Assembly: GCA_902786815.1 (NCBI GenBank)
Contig: CADADV010000001.1
Coordinates: 1 to 64,000, forward strand
DNA: 64,000 bases
Reading direction: 5' to 3'
Source: an uncultured Eubacteriales bacterium
Lineage (GTDB): Bacteria; Bacillota; Clostridia; Peptostreptococcales; Anaerovoracaceae
The position numbers and the translations under genes are program-made. The notes beneath the pieces are model-generated. The model saw only the letters and a list, made by a program, of their open reading frames with translations. It was not told the DNA's origin and did no database searches. This document shows, in pieces, positions 8,012-16,943 of this stretch (positions are counted from its first letter, which is position 1; each line of letters begins with the position of its first letter).

Positions 8012-9457
8012 ATGACAACAGCAGTAGATAAGTTCCACGAATTCGACAGATTCGGAAGCGTTCTGGGTCTGGAGAGAGTTCGTGAACTCTTAAAACGCTT
8101 GGGCGACCCCCACGAAGGCATGAAATACATCCACGTGGCGGGCACCAACGGCAAAGGCTCCACATGCAAGTTTCTGGAGAAGGGACTTGCCGGATGCGGA
8201 TACAAGGTAGGGCTTTATACATCGCCCTATATAGAAAAATTCAATGAGCGGATACAGTTTGACGGCCGGCAGATCACGGATGAAGAACTTGAGCTTTACG
8301 GAGATCAGGCGCTGGCGAAGGCTGCGGAGATGGTTGCTGACGGCCTGGATTCCCCGACGGAATTCGAGGTGGTCATGGCAACGGCATTCCTCTACTTCAA
8401 AAGCATGAATCCGGATATTGTCATCCTGGAAGTCGGCATGGGAGGGATCGGCGACGCGACCAACGTCATCGAGCAGCCCCTTGCCAGTGTGATCACAAGC
8501 ATCGGTTTCGACCATATGCATGTGCTGGGAGACACATTGGCTGAGATCGCGGTCAACAAAGCCGGGATCATCAAGAAAGGCTGTCCGGTGATATCCAACG
8601 TGAAAGATCATGACGCGGCAGCCGTGATCGCACGGAAAGCATACGAAACCGGCAGCAGACTGTACGACGTCTCAAAAATCAGATGTTCAACTGACTGGAT
8701 CTCACCGGAAGGCCAGCAGGTCAGCTGTGCGCTTTGGTACACAGACTACAGTGAGGTCGTGATCAGTATGATCGGACGACACCAGGCCGAAAATCTCAAG
8801 ACGGCCTTGGCGACCATAGAAGTTTTAAGACAGAACAGAGAGATCAATATCGAAAGAAGCAGACTCTACGCAGGACTAAAGGAAGCTGTGCAGCCGGGAC
8901 GCTTCGAGGTCATCTTCGGCCCGGAAAAGGGAGAAGACGGTCCGGAAGAAACGGCAGCCGACGACTGGTGCGGGGCGTACGTCGTACTTGACGGCGCGCA
9001 CAACGACGCAGGTGCAGAGGCGGTTCGGCAGGCTATGGGAGACGTTTTCCCGGGCAAGAAGACGCTGATCGTTGCCGGGATGGTGGAGAAGAAAGAAACC
9101 GATAAGGTGCTGGCGCATCTTGCAGGCATCAGCAGAGACTTCATCGCCACCCAGCCTGACTATGAAGGACGCGCCATGGACGCAGAAGTGTTCGCGGAGC
9201 ATATCAGGAAGGCAAGAGATGAGGCGGGGCAGCCGCTCAGCATACACAGGGTATGCGGCAGCCCGGCAGAGGCAGTCCGCGCGGCGCAGGAGGTGCTGCA
9301 GGAATCTGCGGAAACCGGAAACCGATACGATGTTGTTCTGTTCACAGGTTCGCTGTACCTGATCGGAGAAGTCAGGAGCATCCTCCGTGGGAGCACTGAC
9401 TACGATTATTACCGTACGCTGAAGTACGGGGACAGCAGAGAGGGTGGAGACAAATGA
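8012..9457 (+). CDS. folC: Folylpolyglutamate synthase / dihydrofolate synthase
   Basis: This 481-aa Mur-ligase-family enzyme adds glutamate to folates (and may join glutamate to dihydropteroate). The ATP-binding loop is in HVAGTNGKGSTCKFLE (about residues 47-62), followed by YTSPYIEKFNERIQ, the folate-pocket signature. LEVGMGGIGDATN is the second ATPase motif, and YVVLDGAHNDAGAEA opens the C-terminal domain. The length is slightly above average, with extra charged residues before the C-terminal domain. It follows valS by 4 bases and overlaps the next gene by 4 bases (ATGA), so it is probably transcribed with both. Confidence 0.93.
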   Translation: MTTAVDKFHEFDRFGSVLGLERVRELLKRLGDPHEGMKYIHVAGTNGKGSTCKFLEKGLAGCGYKVGLYTSPYIEKFNERIQFDGRQITDEELELYGDQALAKAAEMVADGLDSPTEFEVVMATAFLYFKSMNPDIVILEVGMGGIGDATNVIEQPLASVITSIGFDHMHVLGDTLAEIAVNKAGIIKKGCPVISNVKDHDAAAVIARKAYETGSRLYDVSKIRCSTDWISPEGQQVSCALWYTDYSEVVISMIGRHQAENLKTALATIEVLRQNREINIERSRLYAGLKEAVQPGRFEVIFGPEKGEDGPEETAADDWCGAYVVLDGAHNDAGAEAVRQAMGDVFPGKKTLIVAGMVEKKETDKVLAHLAGISRDFIATQPDYEGRAMDAEVFAEHIRKARDEAGQPLSIHRVCGSPAEAVRAAQEVLQESAETGNRYDVVLFTGSLYLIGEVRSILRGSTDYDYYRTLKYGDSREGGDK

Positions 9458-10371
9458 CCAAAATAGCAAAGAGCAAAGTGCTGCTCTTCTACAACGCCTA
9501 TTCCGGGAACGGCATGTTCAAGAACAACCTGGACCACATGATCGAGAAGTGCCAGGCTAAGGGCCTGCAGGTCATGACGATCAGGGCGCAAATGGGCGTC
9601 CAGATCGACAGGGCGCTTGAGAGCATCGATCAGGAGGAGTACAGCAGGATCATCGCCTGCGGAGGAGACGGAACACTCAATATTTGCGTCAACAGCATGA
9701 TGCGCAACGACATCCACCTGCCGCTGGGGATATTGCCCGCCGGAACAGCCAATGACTTCGCGTACTACTTCGAGCTGCCGTCCGACATTGAGAAGGCGAT
9801 GGATATCGCTCTTGGTGAGAAGACCACCAAAGCAGATGTCGGGGTAGTCAACGACAAATATTTCATCAATGTAGCGGCGCTGGGGAACATGGTCGACGTG
9901 AGCCAGAAAACCGATCCATATGTCAAGAACGCCATCGGACCGCTTGCCTACTATCTGAAAGCAGCAACAGAGCTCAATCAGGTGCATCCGATCAACGTCA
10001 AACTGACTACACCTGAGAAGGAATATGAAGAAGAAATCTTCTTCATGACAGTGTGCAATGGTGAATCGGCAGGAGGATTCCGGAAACTGTCGCCGGCTTC
10101 GAAGATGAACGACGGGAAACTGGACGTGATCGCCTTCCGCAAGATGCCGTGGCTGGAGTTCGGGCCTTTGCTGATGGAAGTGATCAACGGCAGACACCCG
10201 GAGAACAAGAACGTTCTCTACTTCCAGACGCCGAAGCTGATCATCGAGTCTGACGAAGATATCCCGACAGATATCGACGGGGAACACGGCGAGAAACTGC
10301 CTCTGCATTTCGACGTCCTGAAGCAAAGGCTGGATATCTTCGTAGATGAAGAAACATGGGTATATGGCTGA
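9454..10371 (+). CDS. YegS/BmrU-type lipid (diacylglycerol) kinase-like protein
   Basis: This 305-aa protein of the diacylglycerol-kinase catalytic superfamily probably phosphorylates a membrane lipid such as diacylglycerol. It has the nucleotide loop FYNAYSGNG near the N-terminus, ACGGDGTLN at about residues 68-76 (the GGDGT catalytic motif), and GILPAGTANDFAYYFELP, matching the conserved LPxGTxND motif. It starts inside the end of folC (ATGA overlap) and its stop overlaps the start of the GNAT gene. DgkB-like recycling of diacylglycerol from lipoteichoic acid synthesis would suit this envelope-rich neighbourhood, but the substrate cannot be read from the sequence. Confidence 0.85.
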   Translation: MTKIAKSKVLLFYNAYSGNGMFKNNLDHMIEKCQAKGLQVMTIRAQMGVQIDRALESIDQEEYSRIIACGGDGTLNICVNSMMRNDIHLPLGILPAGTANDFAYYFELPSDIEKAMDIALGEKTTKADVGVVNDKYFINVAALGNMVDVSQKTDPYVKNAIGPLAYYLKAATELNQVHPINVKLTTPEKEYEEEIFFMTVCNGESAGGFRKLSPASKMNDGKLDVIAFRKMPWLEFGPLLMEVINGRHPENKNVLYFQTPKLIIESDEDIPTDIDGEHGEKLPLHFDVLKQRLDIFVDEETWVYG

Positions 10372-10826
10372 TGAAAAATTATCTGATCAACGAAACAAAA
10401 GAATATGAAAAACTCGTCCCGTTCTTTATTGAGAACGAACTTGAGTTTACAGAAGAAGATGCCGAGGAGGTCCCGACTGATCTTGTCAAGTGCTGGCAGA
10501 TCACAGATGAGGACGGAAATCTCGCAGGAGCATTTGTGCTCGCCAAAAGAGAAGGCGAGTTCATCTGCGACGGCATCGCCATAGATGAGGAACTGAGGGG
10601 AACAGGACTGGGCAGCAAACTGCTCAGGCTTGGATTAGACGAAACGATCAATTCAGGCGGAACAAGAATGTACCTGGTTGCGAGAGCGCCGGAATTCTTC
10701 CGCAAAAACGGATTCGTCACAGTACCGCGTGAGGAAGCGCCGAATTTCTTCGAGTGTCTTACCTGCCCGCAGTACAGCGTGTCCTGTCATCCGGAGGTGA
10801 TGCGGATTGAACTTACAGACAACTAA
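10371..10826 (+). CDS. GNAT-family N-acetyltransferase
   Basis: This 151-aa protein fits the GNAT fold: ICDGIAIDEELRGTGLGSKLLRLGLDETI contains the acetyl-CoA pyrophosphate-binding motif (R-G-T-G-L-G) on the central strand-helix, and the C-terminal part FFRKNGFVTVPREE is the usual last helix and strand. I prefer the ATG at 10371, which overlaps the previous stop as ATGA; an in-frame ATG at 10356 is possible. The C-terminus overlaps the lysozyme start by 20 bases. Acceptor substrate unknown. Confidence 0.75.
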   Translation: MKNYLINETKEYEKLVPFFIENELEFTEEDAEEVPTDLVKCWQITDEDGNLAGAFVLAKREGEFICDGIAIDEELRGTGLGSKLLRLGLDETINSGGTRMYLVARAPEFFRKNGFVTVPREEAPNFFECLTCPQYSVSCHPEVMRIELTDN

Positions 10827-12633
10827 AAAAATCATTGCAGCGGTCCTGACAGCAGCCATGGCCATGTCGCCTGTCTTTGTGTCGCCCATTTCGGCGTCGG
10901 ACGGACAGGATGTAGAAGAATCGGCCAGCAGCTGGAGATATCAGGACGGGGATATTATTGCCGAAGAAGACGTGGATCCCTATGACGCTGACGCGGCAGA
11001 TTACGATCTGCAGGAGGACTTCAATTCCCAGATGGGAAGCAGCATGGAGGAGCAGCCGGAAGCAGACATCCAGCAGCCGGAAGCAGACATCCAGCAGCCG
11101 GACGAGAACTTATCGGACGGACAGTCTTTCGCTGCGCCGGATGAAGAACAAGCAGCGCCGGAAGGCGAAGAAGTGCAGCTCCTTCAGAATGACGAAAATC
11201 TTCAGGAAGACGCAGCAGTGCAGGAAGACGCAGCTGCACAGGATGAGGAACTTTCAGAGGAGCCGTCTGCTGAAGGCGGTACGCTGACGGCCCAGGCTCC
11301 TGACCAGACGCCGCAGGAAGTGCAGCAGGCGCCGGAAACATCGGTGCAGGATATGGACGATCCGACGGTCACTCTTATGTCTGCAACAACCAGAGACAGA
11401 TACTGGACCTGGTCCAAGGGAAAAGAGCGCAGAGGCCCAGGATACCTGAAGGGCATCGATGTCAGCTACTGGCAGGGCAAGATCGACTGGAAAAAAGTCA
11501 AAGCAGCAGGTGTTGATTTTGCAATCATAAGATGCGGATACGGGTCGAACAAGTCGTCGCAGGACGACAGCAAATTCGCGGCGAACGTCAAAGGATGCAT
11601 CGCGAACGGGATCCCGTACGGTGTATATCTCTACGCCCATGCCAACACGGTAGCAGAAGCGAAGAATGAAGCGGACCACGCCATCAGAGTGCTGAAGGCG
11701 AACAAATGCAAACTGGATTACCCGATTTATTACGATCTGGAAGACCGGGATGTTGCCAAGGCTTCAAACGCGACGATCTGCAAGATGGCGAACGCCTTCT
11801 GCAGCAAACTCAAGAACGCTGGCTATCCATCGGGCGTATACGCGAACCTGAACTGGTGGAACAACAAACTGTCAGGATTCAGCGGCTACGACAAGTGGGT
11901 CGCCCAGTGGGCGAAGAAATGCGACTACAAGAAGGCCTACAGCATCTGGCAGTGCACCAGCAGCACCACCGTCAGCGGCATCAGCGGCAGGGTCGACGCG
12001 AACCTGCTCATGTGCCCGCAGGCCAACATCGACAAATACATGAACAAGCCGGTCATTACGTACAAGTTCAAGACCATCGACGGCAAAGTCTATCTGGTCA
12101 GTTCCACCGGAAAGATCGTGAAGAACAAATACTTCAAACACGGCGTCTATCGCTACGTCTTTGATAAGGATGGCGTCATGCAGACCGGCAAGCTGTTCCG
12201 GATCGGTTATAAGAACTACAGGGTGGACAACAAAGGACGCGCGTATCTCTACATCGCGAAGACCACAGAGAAATCGCCATATTACGAAAAGCCGGGCAAA
12301 TACAAGAAGGGAAGTCTGAAGAAGGGCAAACAATTCTATGTCCTCAGGCCAAGCGTGAGCGGCAAGTGGGTCCAGATGGCCAACGGATACTGGATCAAGA
12401 GAAGCAAAATCAAGAAAACCTTTATTTACCCTTCGATCACACCATCCGAGAAGGTCAAGTACAAAGCGAAGTTAAAGGAAAAGACAAGAAGCTATTCCGG
12501 TCCTTCGAAGAATTACCTCAAGAAGAAGAAATTCAAGAAGGGCAAGACCGTAACAGTTATTGGAACCTATGGGAGCTGGTCCAAGGTGAGCACAGGACAG
12601 TGGCTGCCATCCAAGAAACTGAAGAAAAAATAG
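10807..12633 (+). CDS. Secreted GH25 lysozyme with acidic linker and wall-binding domains
   Basis: This 608-aa muramidase cleaves the MurNAc-GlcNAc bond of peptidoglycan. It starts at TTG 10807, six bases after GGAGGTGA. Order: signal peptide (about 1-30); acidic Glu/Gln/Asp/Pro-rich linker (about 35-190) with tandem repeats EADIQQP and QEDAA; GH25 domain (about 213-410) with GIDVSYWQGKIDW (Asp218) and YYDLED (Asp310 and Glu312, the catalytic D-x-E); a YG-rich cell-wall-binding-repeat-like segment (about 418-480); then two basic SH3-like modules. The linker ends in DDPTVTLM, a motif shared with two other secreted proteins in this window. Likely role is wall remodelling or separation. Confidence 0.9.
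   Translation: MNLQTTKKIIAAVLTAAMAMSPVFVSPISASDGQDVEESASSWRYQDGDIIAEEDVDPYDADAADYDLQEDFNSQMGSSMEEQPEADIQQPEADIQQPDENLSDGQSFAAPDEEQAAPEGEEVQLLQNDENLQEDAAVQEDAAAQDEELSEEPSAEGGTLTAQAPDQTPQEVQQAPETSVQDMDDPTVTLMSATTRDRYWTWSKGKERRGPGYLKGIDVSYWQGKIDWKKVKAAGVDFAIIRCGYGSNKSSQDDSKFAANVKGCIANGIPYGVYLYAHANTVAEAKNEADHAIRVLKANKCKLDYPIYYDLEDRDVAKASNATICKMANAFCSKLKNAGYPSGVYANLNWWNNKLSGFSGYDKWVAQWAKKCDYKKAYSIWQCTSSTTVSGISGRVDANLLMCPQANIDKYMNKPVITYKFKTIDGKVYLVSSTGKIVKNKYFKHGVYRYVFDKDGVMQTGKLFRIGYKNYRVDNKGRAYLYIAKTTEKSPYYEKPGKYKKGSLKKGKQFYVLRPSVSGKWVQMANGYWIKRSKIKKTFIYPSITPSEKVKYKAKLKEKTRSYSGPSKNYLKKKKFKKGKTVTVIGTYGSWSKVSTGQWLPSKKLKKK
11059..11100 (+). repeat. 21-bp perfect tandem duplication in lysozyme linker
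   Basis: Two identical adjacent 21-bp copies (11059-11079 and 11080-11100) encode EADIQQP twice in the acidic linker of the first GH25 lysozyme. The copies are identical at DNA level, so the duplication looks recent or prone to slippage. Confidence 0.9.
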
Positions 12634-12664
12634 AAGATATTATTCGTAAACAGAGGAAAAAGTC

Positions 12665-14221
12665 ATGAAAAAAATCGCAACGATCATATTCGCGTGCATC
12701 ATAGGATTGTCTATGACGCTTGCGCCAAACTTTTTGACCGGCAGCGCATTCGCTGACGATCAGGAAGGCGTCCAAGAGGAGGCGCAGGCTGTTGAAGACA
12801 CAGACAGTGAAGAATCATCCGACGGCGACATTTCAGCTGCAGAAGGATCTGCGCTGGAAGGACTGGGCGGAATGAATATCAGCGACATCGAAAATGACTC
12901 TGAGATCAGCTGGGTCCTGGATGACCCGACGTTCTACAGATACTATGAAGTCGATGAAGACGGACTGATCTCCGAGAAGAAAGTCGATCTTGACGAGGTC
13001 GAAGAATTCCTGATGAACGCGGACGCCAATGCGGACGGAATCGATGATACTGACAATGTCGAGACAGACGGCGACATCACCGCTATGGGCGGCGGCGTCA
13101 CAGGTCTCGGCAAAGCGCAGACACCATCCAAGTACAAGAGCTACACAAGATATCACTGCATCGACATTTCCTGGTGGCAGGGCAAGGTCAGCGACGCCAA
13201 CTGGAAAAAGATCAAGGCTGCAGGCGTGACACACGCCATCATCAGATGCGGCTACAGTACGCTGAAGGGCGGCGATCACAATTCGGACTCCACTTTTTCG
13301 AACAACATCAACGGCGCCTATAAAGCAGGCATCAAGGTCGGCGTGTACTACTATTCCACTGCAATTTCTGCAGCAGAGGCAAAGTCCGAAGCCCAGTACA
13401 CGGTTTCTTTGATCAAGAGCTACAAGAGCAAGATCACGCTTCCGGTCGTATTCGACTATGAGACAGGCGGCAGACTGACGGCAAAAGTCATGAAAAGCGT
13501 CGGAACAAAGTCCTGCATCGCATTCTGTGATACAATAAAGGCAGCAGGATATACCCCGATGGTATATGCGAACTACAATACACTCTGCAACTTCATCGAC
13601 TATAAGACGCTGCAGAGCAAGTACAAGATGTGGCTCGCAAACTACACGACGAACGGCGTTGCAACAACGTATCCGGGTGATTACTGGATGTGGCAGTACA
13701 GTTCCTCCGGCAGAGTGAACGGACTGAGCGGAAATATTGATATCAACTATGTCTTCGAGCCGAAGAGCCAGTCATCAACACCTGCGCCGGCACCGGCAGC
13801 ATCCCCATCATCCTCATCATCCTCTTCATCTTCGTCACAGTCATCTGCTGCGACAGCAAAACCCGCAGCAGCAGAACAGCACAAAGCCGTGACCACCTGC
13901 AAGATGAAGTACAGGAAGGGTCCAAGCAAGAAGAAAAAGAAAGTCGGCACCTATAAGAAGGGAACGACCATCTACATCAAGAGCTTCCACGGAAACTGGG
14001 CCAAGATGACTAACGGGTACTACATCAACAGAAGCCACCTGAAGTACAAGGCAGTCGTTGTGACGGATAAAGTGAACTACAGGAAAGGCCCGGGGAAAAA
14101 GTACAAGAAGAAGGGAAGCTACAAAGCCGGAAAGATCGTTACCATCGTGAAAGTCCATGACGGATGGGCCAAGATGGATAACGGCAGATGGCTGAAAGTA
14201 AAACACACGAAGATACTGTAA
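12665..14221 (+). CDS. Secreted GH25 lysozyme with Ser-rich linker and two SH3 domains
   Basis: This 518-aa secreted muramidase has a signal peptide ending near AFADD, an acidic N-terminal region to about residue 155, and a GH25 catalytic domain with CIDISWWQGKVS (Asp167) and VFDYETGG (Asp264, Glu266). A Pro/Ala/Ser linker with a run of serines (coding bases about 13780-13860) follows, then two SH3-like repeats, MKYRKGPSKKKKKVGTYK and NYRKGPGKKYKKKGSYK, which normally bind the wall. It follows the first lysozyme by 31 bases, so the two form a tandem pair with different linkers. Role: peptidoglycan hydrolysis at the cell surface. Confidence 0.9.
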   Translation: MKKIATIIFACIIGLSMTLAPNFLTGSAFADDQEGVQEEAQAVEDTDSEESSDGDISAAEGSALEGLGGMNISDIENDSEISWVLDDPTFYRYYEVDEDGLISEKKVDLDEVEEFLMNADANADGIDDTDNVETDGDITAMGGGVTGLGKAQTPSKYKSYTRYHCIDISWWQGKVSDANWKKIKAAGVTHAIIRCGYSTLKGGDHNSDSTFSNNINGAYKAGIKVGVYYYSTAISAAEAKSEAQYTVSLIKSYKSKITLPVVFDYETGGRLTAKVMKSVGTKSCIAFCDTIKAAGYTPMVYANYNTLCNFIDYKTLQSKYKMWLANYTTNGVATTYPGDYWMWQYSSSGRVNGLSGNIDINYVFEPKSQSSTPAPAPAASPSSSSSSSSSSQSSAATAKPAAAEQHKAVTTCKMKYRKGPSKKKKKVGTYKKGTTIYIKSFHGNWAKMTNGYYINRSHLKYKAVVVTDKVNYRKGPGKKYKKKGSYKAGKIVTIVKVHDGWAKMDNGRWLKVKHTKIL

Positions 14222-14242
14222 ACGAATACGAACCACATAGTT

Positions 14243-15751
14243 ATGGATGAGAGAGAAAGACAATATCGCGAATATCTGGCGCTGAGACAGCACGAACAGC
14301 AAGAGGAAATCAGCAGGGAGTACGAGAAGGAACAGGAAAGACTCCGCGAGGGAAGTCTGCGCAACAGCGGCGACGATAAGTACGGACAGTTTATGCCCGG
14401 CGAGAGATCGCACGTGCCCAACGTGAAACCGTATGTGCCCGACGAGAGGGAACAGACGAGAAGGATCTCCAACAAAGCCAAGAGAGTGTCTGCTGCAGAA
14501 AACCCATCCTACTCTGCTGACGGGATCCGTTCCCGAAGAGAGCGGGAAGCCCGGGACAGGGAGCTGCGGGACAGGCAGATGCAGGACTACATCGCAGCCA
14601 GAGAAGCGGACCGCAACGAGAGAGGTGTCAGGTCCGGTATCATACACGCTGATTACGATGAGTACGGCAGAGGCAGGAAAAAGCGCCGGCCGGGCAAGGG
14701 CCCTAACGGACACAGGAAGCGCAGGATCCCGGCACCGCTGCTGGCAGTACTGATCATACTGGTGCTCCTGGCGGCAACAGCACTTGGCGGTTTCGGAGTG
14801 GTGATGGCAACCGTTTCCAGCGCGCAGCACGTCGATCTGGATAAAGGCAATCTGGGAATCGATTCGACGGCAGCCGCCGCGATCGACAGTTACCGGAACA
14901 TCGCGATCCTCGGAACCGACGCCAGAGCGGACGATGATGATTCGCAGGTCAGAAGCGACGCCATCATTGTTGCAAGCATCAACGAAGAGACGAACGAGGT
15001 CAAGCTGTTCTCCGTCTTCAGAGATACACTTCTGGATGTAGGGGAAGAGGGTCTGGATAAGATCACCCACGCGTATTTCTACGGCGGTGCGCAGCAGTCG
15101 CTGTACACGCTGAACAAGAATCTCGACCTGAATATCGATGAGGTAGTAGTCATCAACTGGAAGACGGTAGCGGATGTGATCGACTCTGTCGGCGGCATAG
15201 AGATCGACGTGCAGGAATCAGAACTGGATGAGCTGAACAAGTACATCCACGAGACCGGTGTGAATGTCGACGGACCGACAGACAAAGTCAAAGAGCCGGG
15301 CAAGCAGACGCTCAACGGCGTTCAGGCAGTTACATACGCCAGAATCAGAAAGGACGCTGTCACAGGCGACTACAGAAGAAATGAGAGAATGAAGATCGTC
15401 TTCAGCCAGACTTTCAAGGCAGTCAAGCAGGCAGGACCGCTCAAGATGCTTTCAGTAGCAAGAAACGCGATGCCCGAGGTGAAGACCAATCTCAGCTCCA
15501 TGGATATCGTGAAGCTCATGGCGAATGTGAAATCCTTCGACATGACAGACTCGACCACAGGATTCCCATACGATGTGGGCAGCTGGACAGGCTATGCGGC
15601 AGCCGGCTATGCGTGGTACGGACCGCCAATCAACCTGACGAACAATGTCAGCAAACTGCACGAGCAGTTCTTTGATCAGAAAGAGTACACCCCGAGCGAA
15701 ACGGTTCAGGAAATCAGCGACAATATTTCCGCACTTACGGGGCTGTATTAG
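14243..15751 (+). CDS. LytR-CpsA-Psr family wall-polymer ligase with long charged N-terminus
   Basis: This 502-aa LCP protein belongs to the family that moves lipid-linked teichoic acid or polysaccharide onto peptidoglycan. Residues 1-168 form an Arg/Glu-rich, probably cytoplasmic and partly coiled region (RERQYREYLALRQHEQQEE). One membrane helix follows (about 170-192), then the extracellular LCP domain: NIAILGTDAR, SDAIIVASINEETNEVKLFSVFRD, the INWKTVADVIDSVGGIEIDV helix and YARIRKD with its conserved Arg residues. The long charged head is unusual, since most LCP proteins have a short cytosolic tail. The gene ends inside a 16-bp repeat preceding ddl. Confidence 0.88.
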   Translation: MDERERQYREYLALRQHEQQEEISREYEKEQERLREGSLRNSGDDKYGQFMPGERSHVPNVKPYVPDEREQTRRISNKAKRVSAAENPSYSADGIRSRREREARDRELRDRQMQDYIAAREADRNERGVRSGIIHADYDEYGRGRKKRRPGKGPNGHRKRRIPAPLLAVLIILVLLAATALGGFGVVMATVSSAQHVDLDKGNLGIDSTAAAAIDSYRNIAILGTDARADDDDSQVRSDAIIVASINEETNEVKLFSVFRDTLLDVGEEGLDKITHAYFYGGAQQSLYTLNKNLDLNIDEVVVINWKTVADVIDSVGGIEIDVQESELDELNKYIHETGVNVDGPTDKVKEPGKQTLNGVQAVTYARIRKDAVTGDYRRNERMKIVFSQTFKAVKQAGPLKMLSVARNAMPEVKTNLSSMDIVKLMANVKSFDMTDSTTGFPYDVGSWTGYAAAGYAWYGPPINLTNNVSKLHEQFFDQKEYTPSETVQEISDNISALTGLY

Positions 15752-15790
15752 GTAACTCAATTACTAGGTAACTCAATTACTAGGTAACGC
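15749..15790 (+). repeat. 16-bp tandem repeat, about 2.6 copies, between LCP gene and ddl
   Basis: The unit TAGGTAACTCAATTAC occurs at 15749-15764 and 15765-15780, then a partial third copy (TAGGTAAC) at 15781-15788. The first copy supplies the TAG stop of the LCP gene. The last copy places AGGT at 15782-15785, seven bases before the ddl ATG at 15793, and is the only Shine-Dalgarno-like site for ddl. Copy number could therefore alter the spacer between the two genes. Confidence 0.85.
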
Positions 15791-15792
15791 AA

Positions 15793-16845
15793 ATGGAAAA
15801 GAAGATTATCAAAATGATGCTCCTGTTCGGCGGGGTCTCTTCAGAACACGAGGTCTCGCGGGTCTCAGCCGCGTCCGTGCTGGAACATATCAACATGGAC
15901 AAGTATGAGATCATCAAGGTAGGCATCACCAAAGAAGGCAAATGGATGCAGACAGAGGCGGATGCGGCAGCCATTGCGGACGGAAGCTGGGAGGAGATGG
16001 AGTCGAACAAAGACGTCTATCTGATGCCCGGCGCGGGATTCGCAGGACTCGATGTGGATGTTGTCTTCCCGCTCCTGCACGGAAGAAACGGAGAGGATGG
16101 CAGGATGCAGGGATTTCTGGCGATCGCCGGGATCCCCTTCGTAGGACCCGATTCCACTGCTTCTGCAGCCTGCATGGACAAGGCGGTCACAAAAGCCGTC
16201 ATCGATCAGGCAGAAGCCTGTGACCAGGCGAAATGCTGCGTCGCACACAGAGGCTGTGATGTCGAGGATGCGGCAGGCGTCATCGACCAGTTTTTCGACG
16301 GGGAGTATCCGCTCTTCGTGAAGCCCGCCAACGCAGGATCCTCCGTAGGCATCAGCAAAGTCAAGAAAAAGGAAGGCATTCCCGAAGCACTGCAGGTTGC
16401 TTTTGCAGAAGATGATAAAGCGATCATCGAGGAAGCCATCGTGGGAAGAGAGATCGAAGTGGCTGTGCTGGGAAATGATGACCCCCAGGCCAGCTGCATC
16501 GGCGAGATCATATCAGCCAACGAATTCTATGACTACGTGGCGAAATACGACGATGTTGGATCTGTCACGTCGATCGTGACAGACATTCCGGAGCGGCTGC
16601 AGCAGCAAATCCGGCAGACGGCGGTGAGCATCTTCGAGATCATGGGCTGCAAAGGACTTTCCAGAGTGGATTTCTTCCTGCGGGAAGGCCCGGGCGGCGG
16701 ATATGACGAAGGCGAGCTGGTTTTCAATGAGATCAACACCATGCCCGGCTTCACCAAAATCAGCATGTATCCCCAGCTTTGGGAGGCTTCGGGGATCCCA
16801 TATGAAGACCTGATAGACAGACTTGTAGAACTGGCGCTGGAGTAA
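15793..16845 (+). CDS. ddl: D-alanine--D-alanine ligase
   Basis: This 350-aa ATP-grasp ligase makes the D-Ala-D-Ala terminus of peptidoglycan precursors. Visible family marks are LLFGGVSSEHEVSRVSA at the N-terminus, PLLHGRNGEDGRMQGFL, VKPANAGSSVGISKV in the ATP-grasp core, the omega-loop region NEFYDYVAKYDD, and FNEINTMPGFTKISMYPQL at the magnesium site. The YDY-xx-KY omega loop is the ordinary Ddl type, not the D-lactate type. The gene sits between LCP genes and ends in a short terminator, and its ribosome site comes from the upstream tandem repeat. Confidence 0.92.
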   Translation: MEKKIIKMMLLFGGVSSEHEVSRVSAASVLEHINMDKYEIIKVGITKEGKWMQTEADAAAIADGSWEEMESNKDVYLMPGAGFAGLDVDVVFPLLHGRNGEDGRMQGFLAIAGIPFVGPDSTASAACMDKAVTKAVIDQAEACDQAKCCVAHRGCDVEDAAGVIDQFFDGEYPLFVKPANAGSSVGISKVKKKEGIPEALQVAFAEDDKAIIEEAIVGREIEVAVLGNDDPQASCIGEIISANEFYDYVAKYDDVGSVTSIVTDIPERLQQQIRQTAVSIFEIMGCKGLSRVDFFLREGPGGGYDEGELVFNEINTMPGFTKISMYPQLWEASGIPYEDLIDRLVELALE

Positions 16846-16858
16846 CCGGCGCCTTTTT
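16833..16858 (+). terminator. Short intrinsic terminator at the end of ddl
   Basis: GGCGC at 16833-16837 pairs with GCGCC at 16849-16853 and five T residues follow immediately. The 5' arm lies inside the last codons of ddl. The stem is short but GC-only. Confidence 0.65.
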
Positions 16859-16878
16859 GTTTAAGAGCTTGTTTTCGT

Positions 16879-16906
16879 GGACTTGAAGTGGAGATTATTG
16901 TATAAT
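16879..16906 (+). promoter_or_regulatory. Candidate promoter of the lipoprotein-LCP group
   Basis: A perfect TATAAT at 16901-16906 lies about 38 bases before the ATG at 16944. The best -35 candidate at accepted spacing is TGGACT (16879-16884, 16-bp spacer), a weak match. It follows the ddl terminator, the position expected for a new transcription unit. Confidence 0.5.
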
Positions 16907-16943
16907 AACTATGTATATGACCAAACAAAGGAAGGGGAAGATA

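Noticed and set aside
15749-15790. Tandem repeat as a possible CRISPR remnant or attachment site
   Set aside because: Units are directly adjacent with no spacers, there are no cas or integrase genes, and the repeat lies between two intact chromosomal genes.
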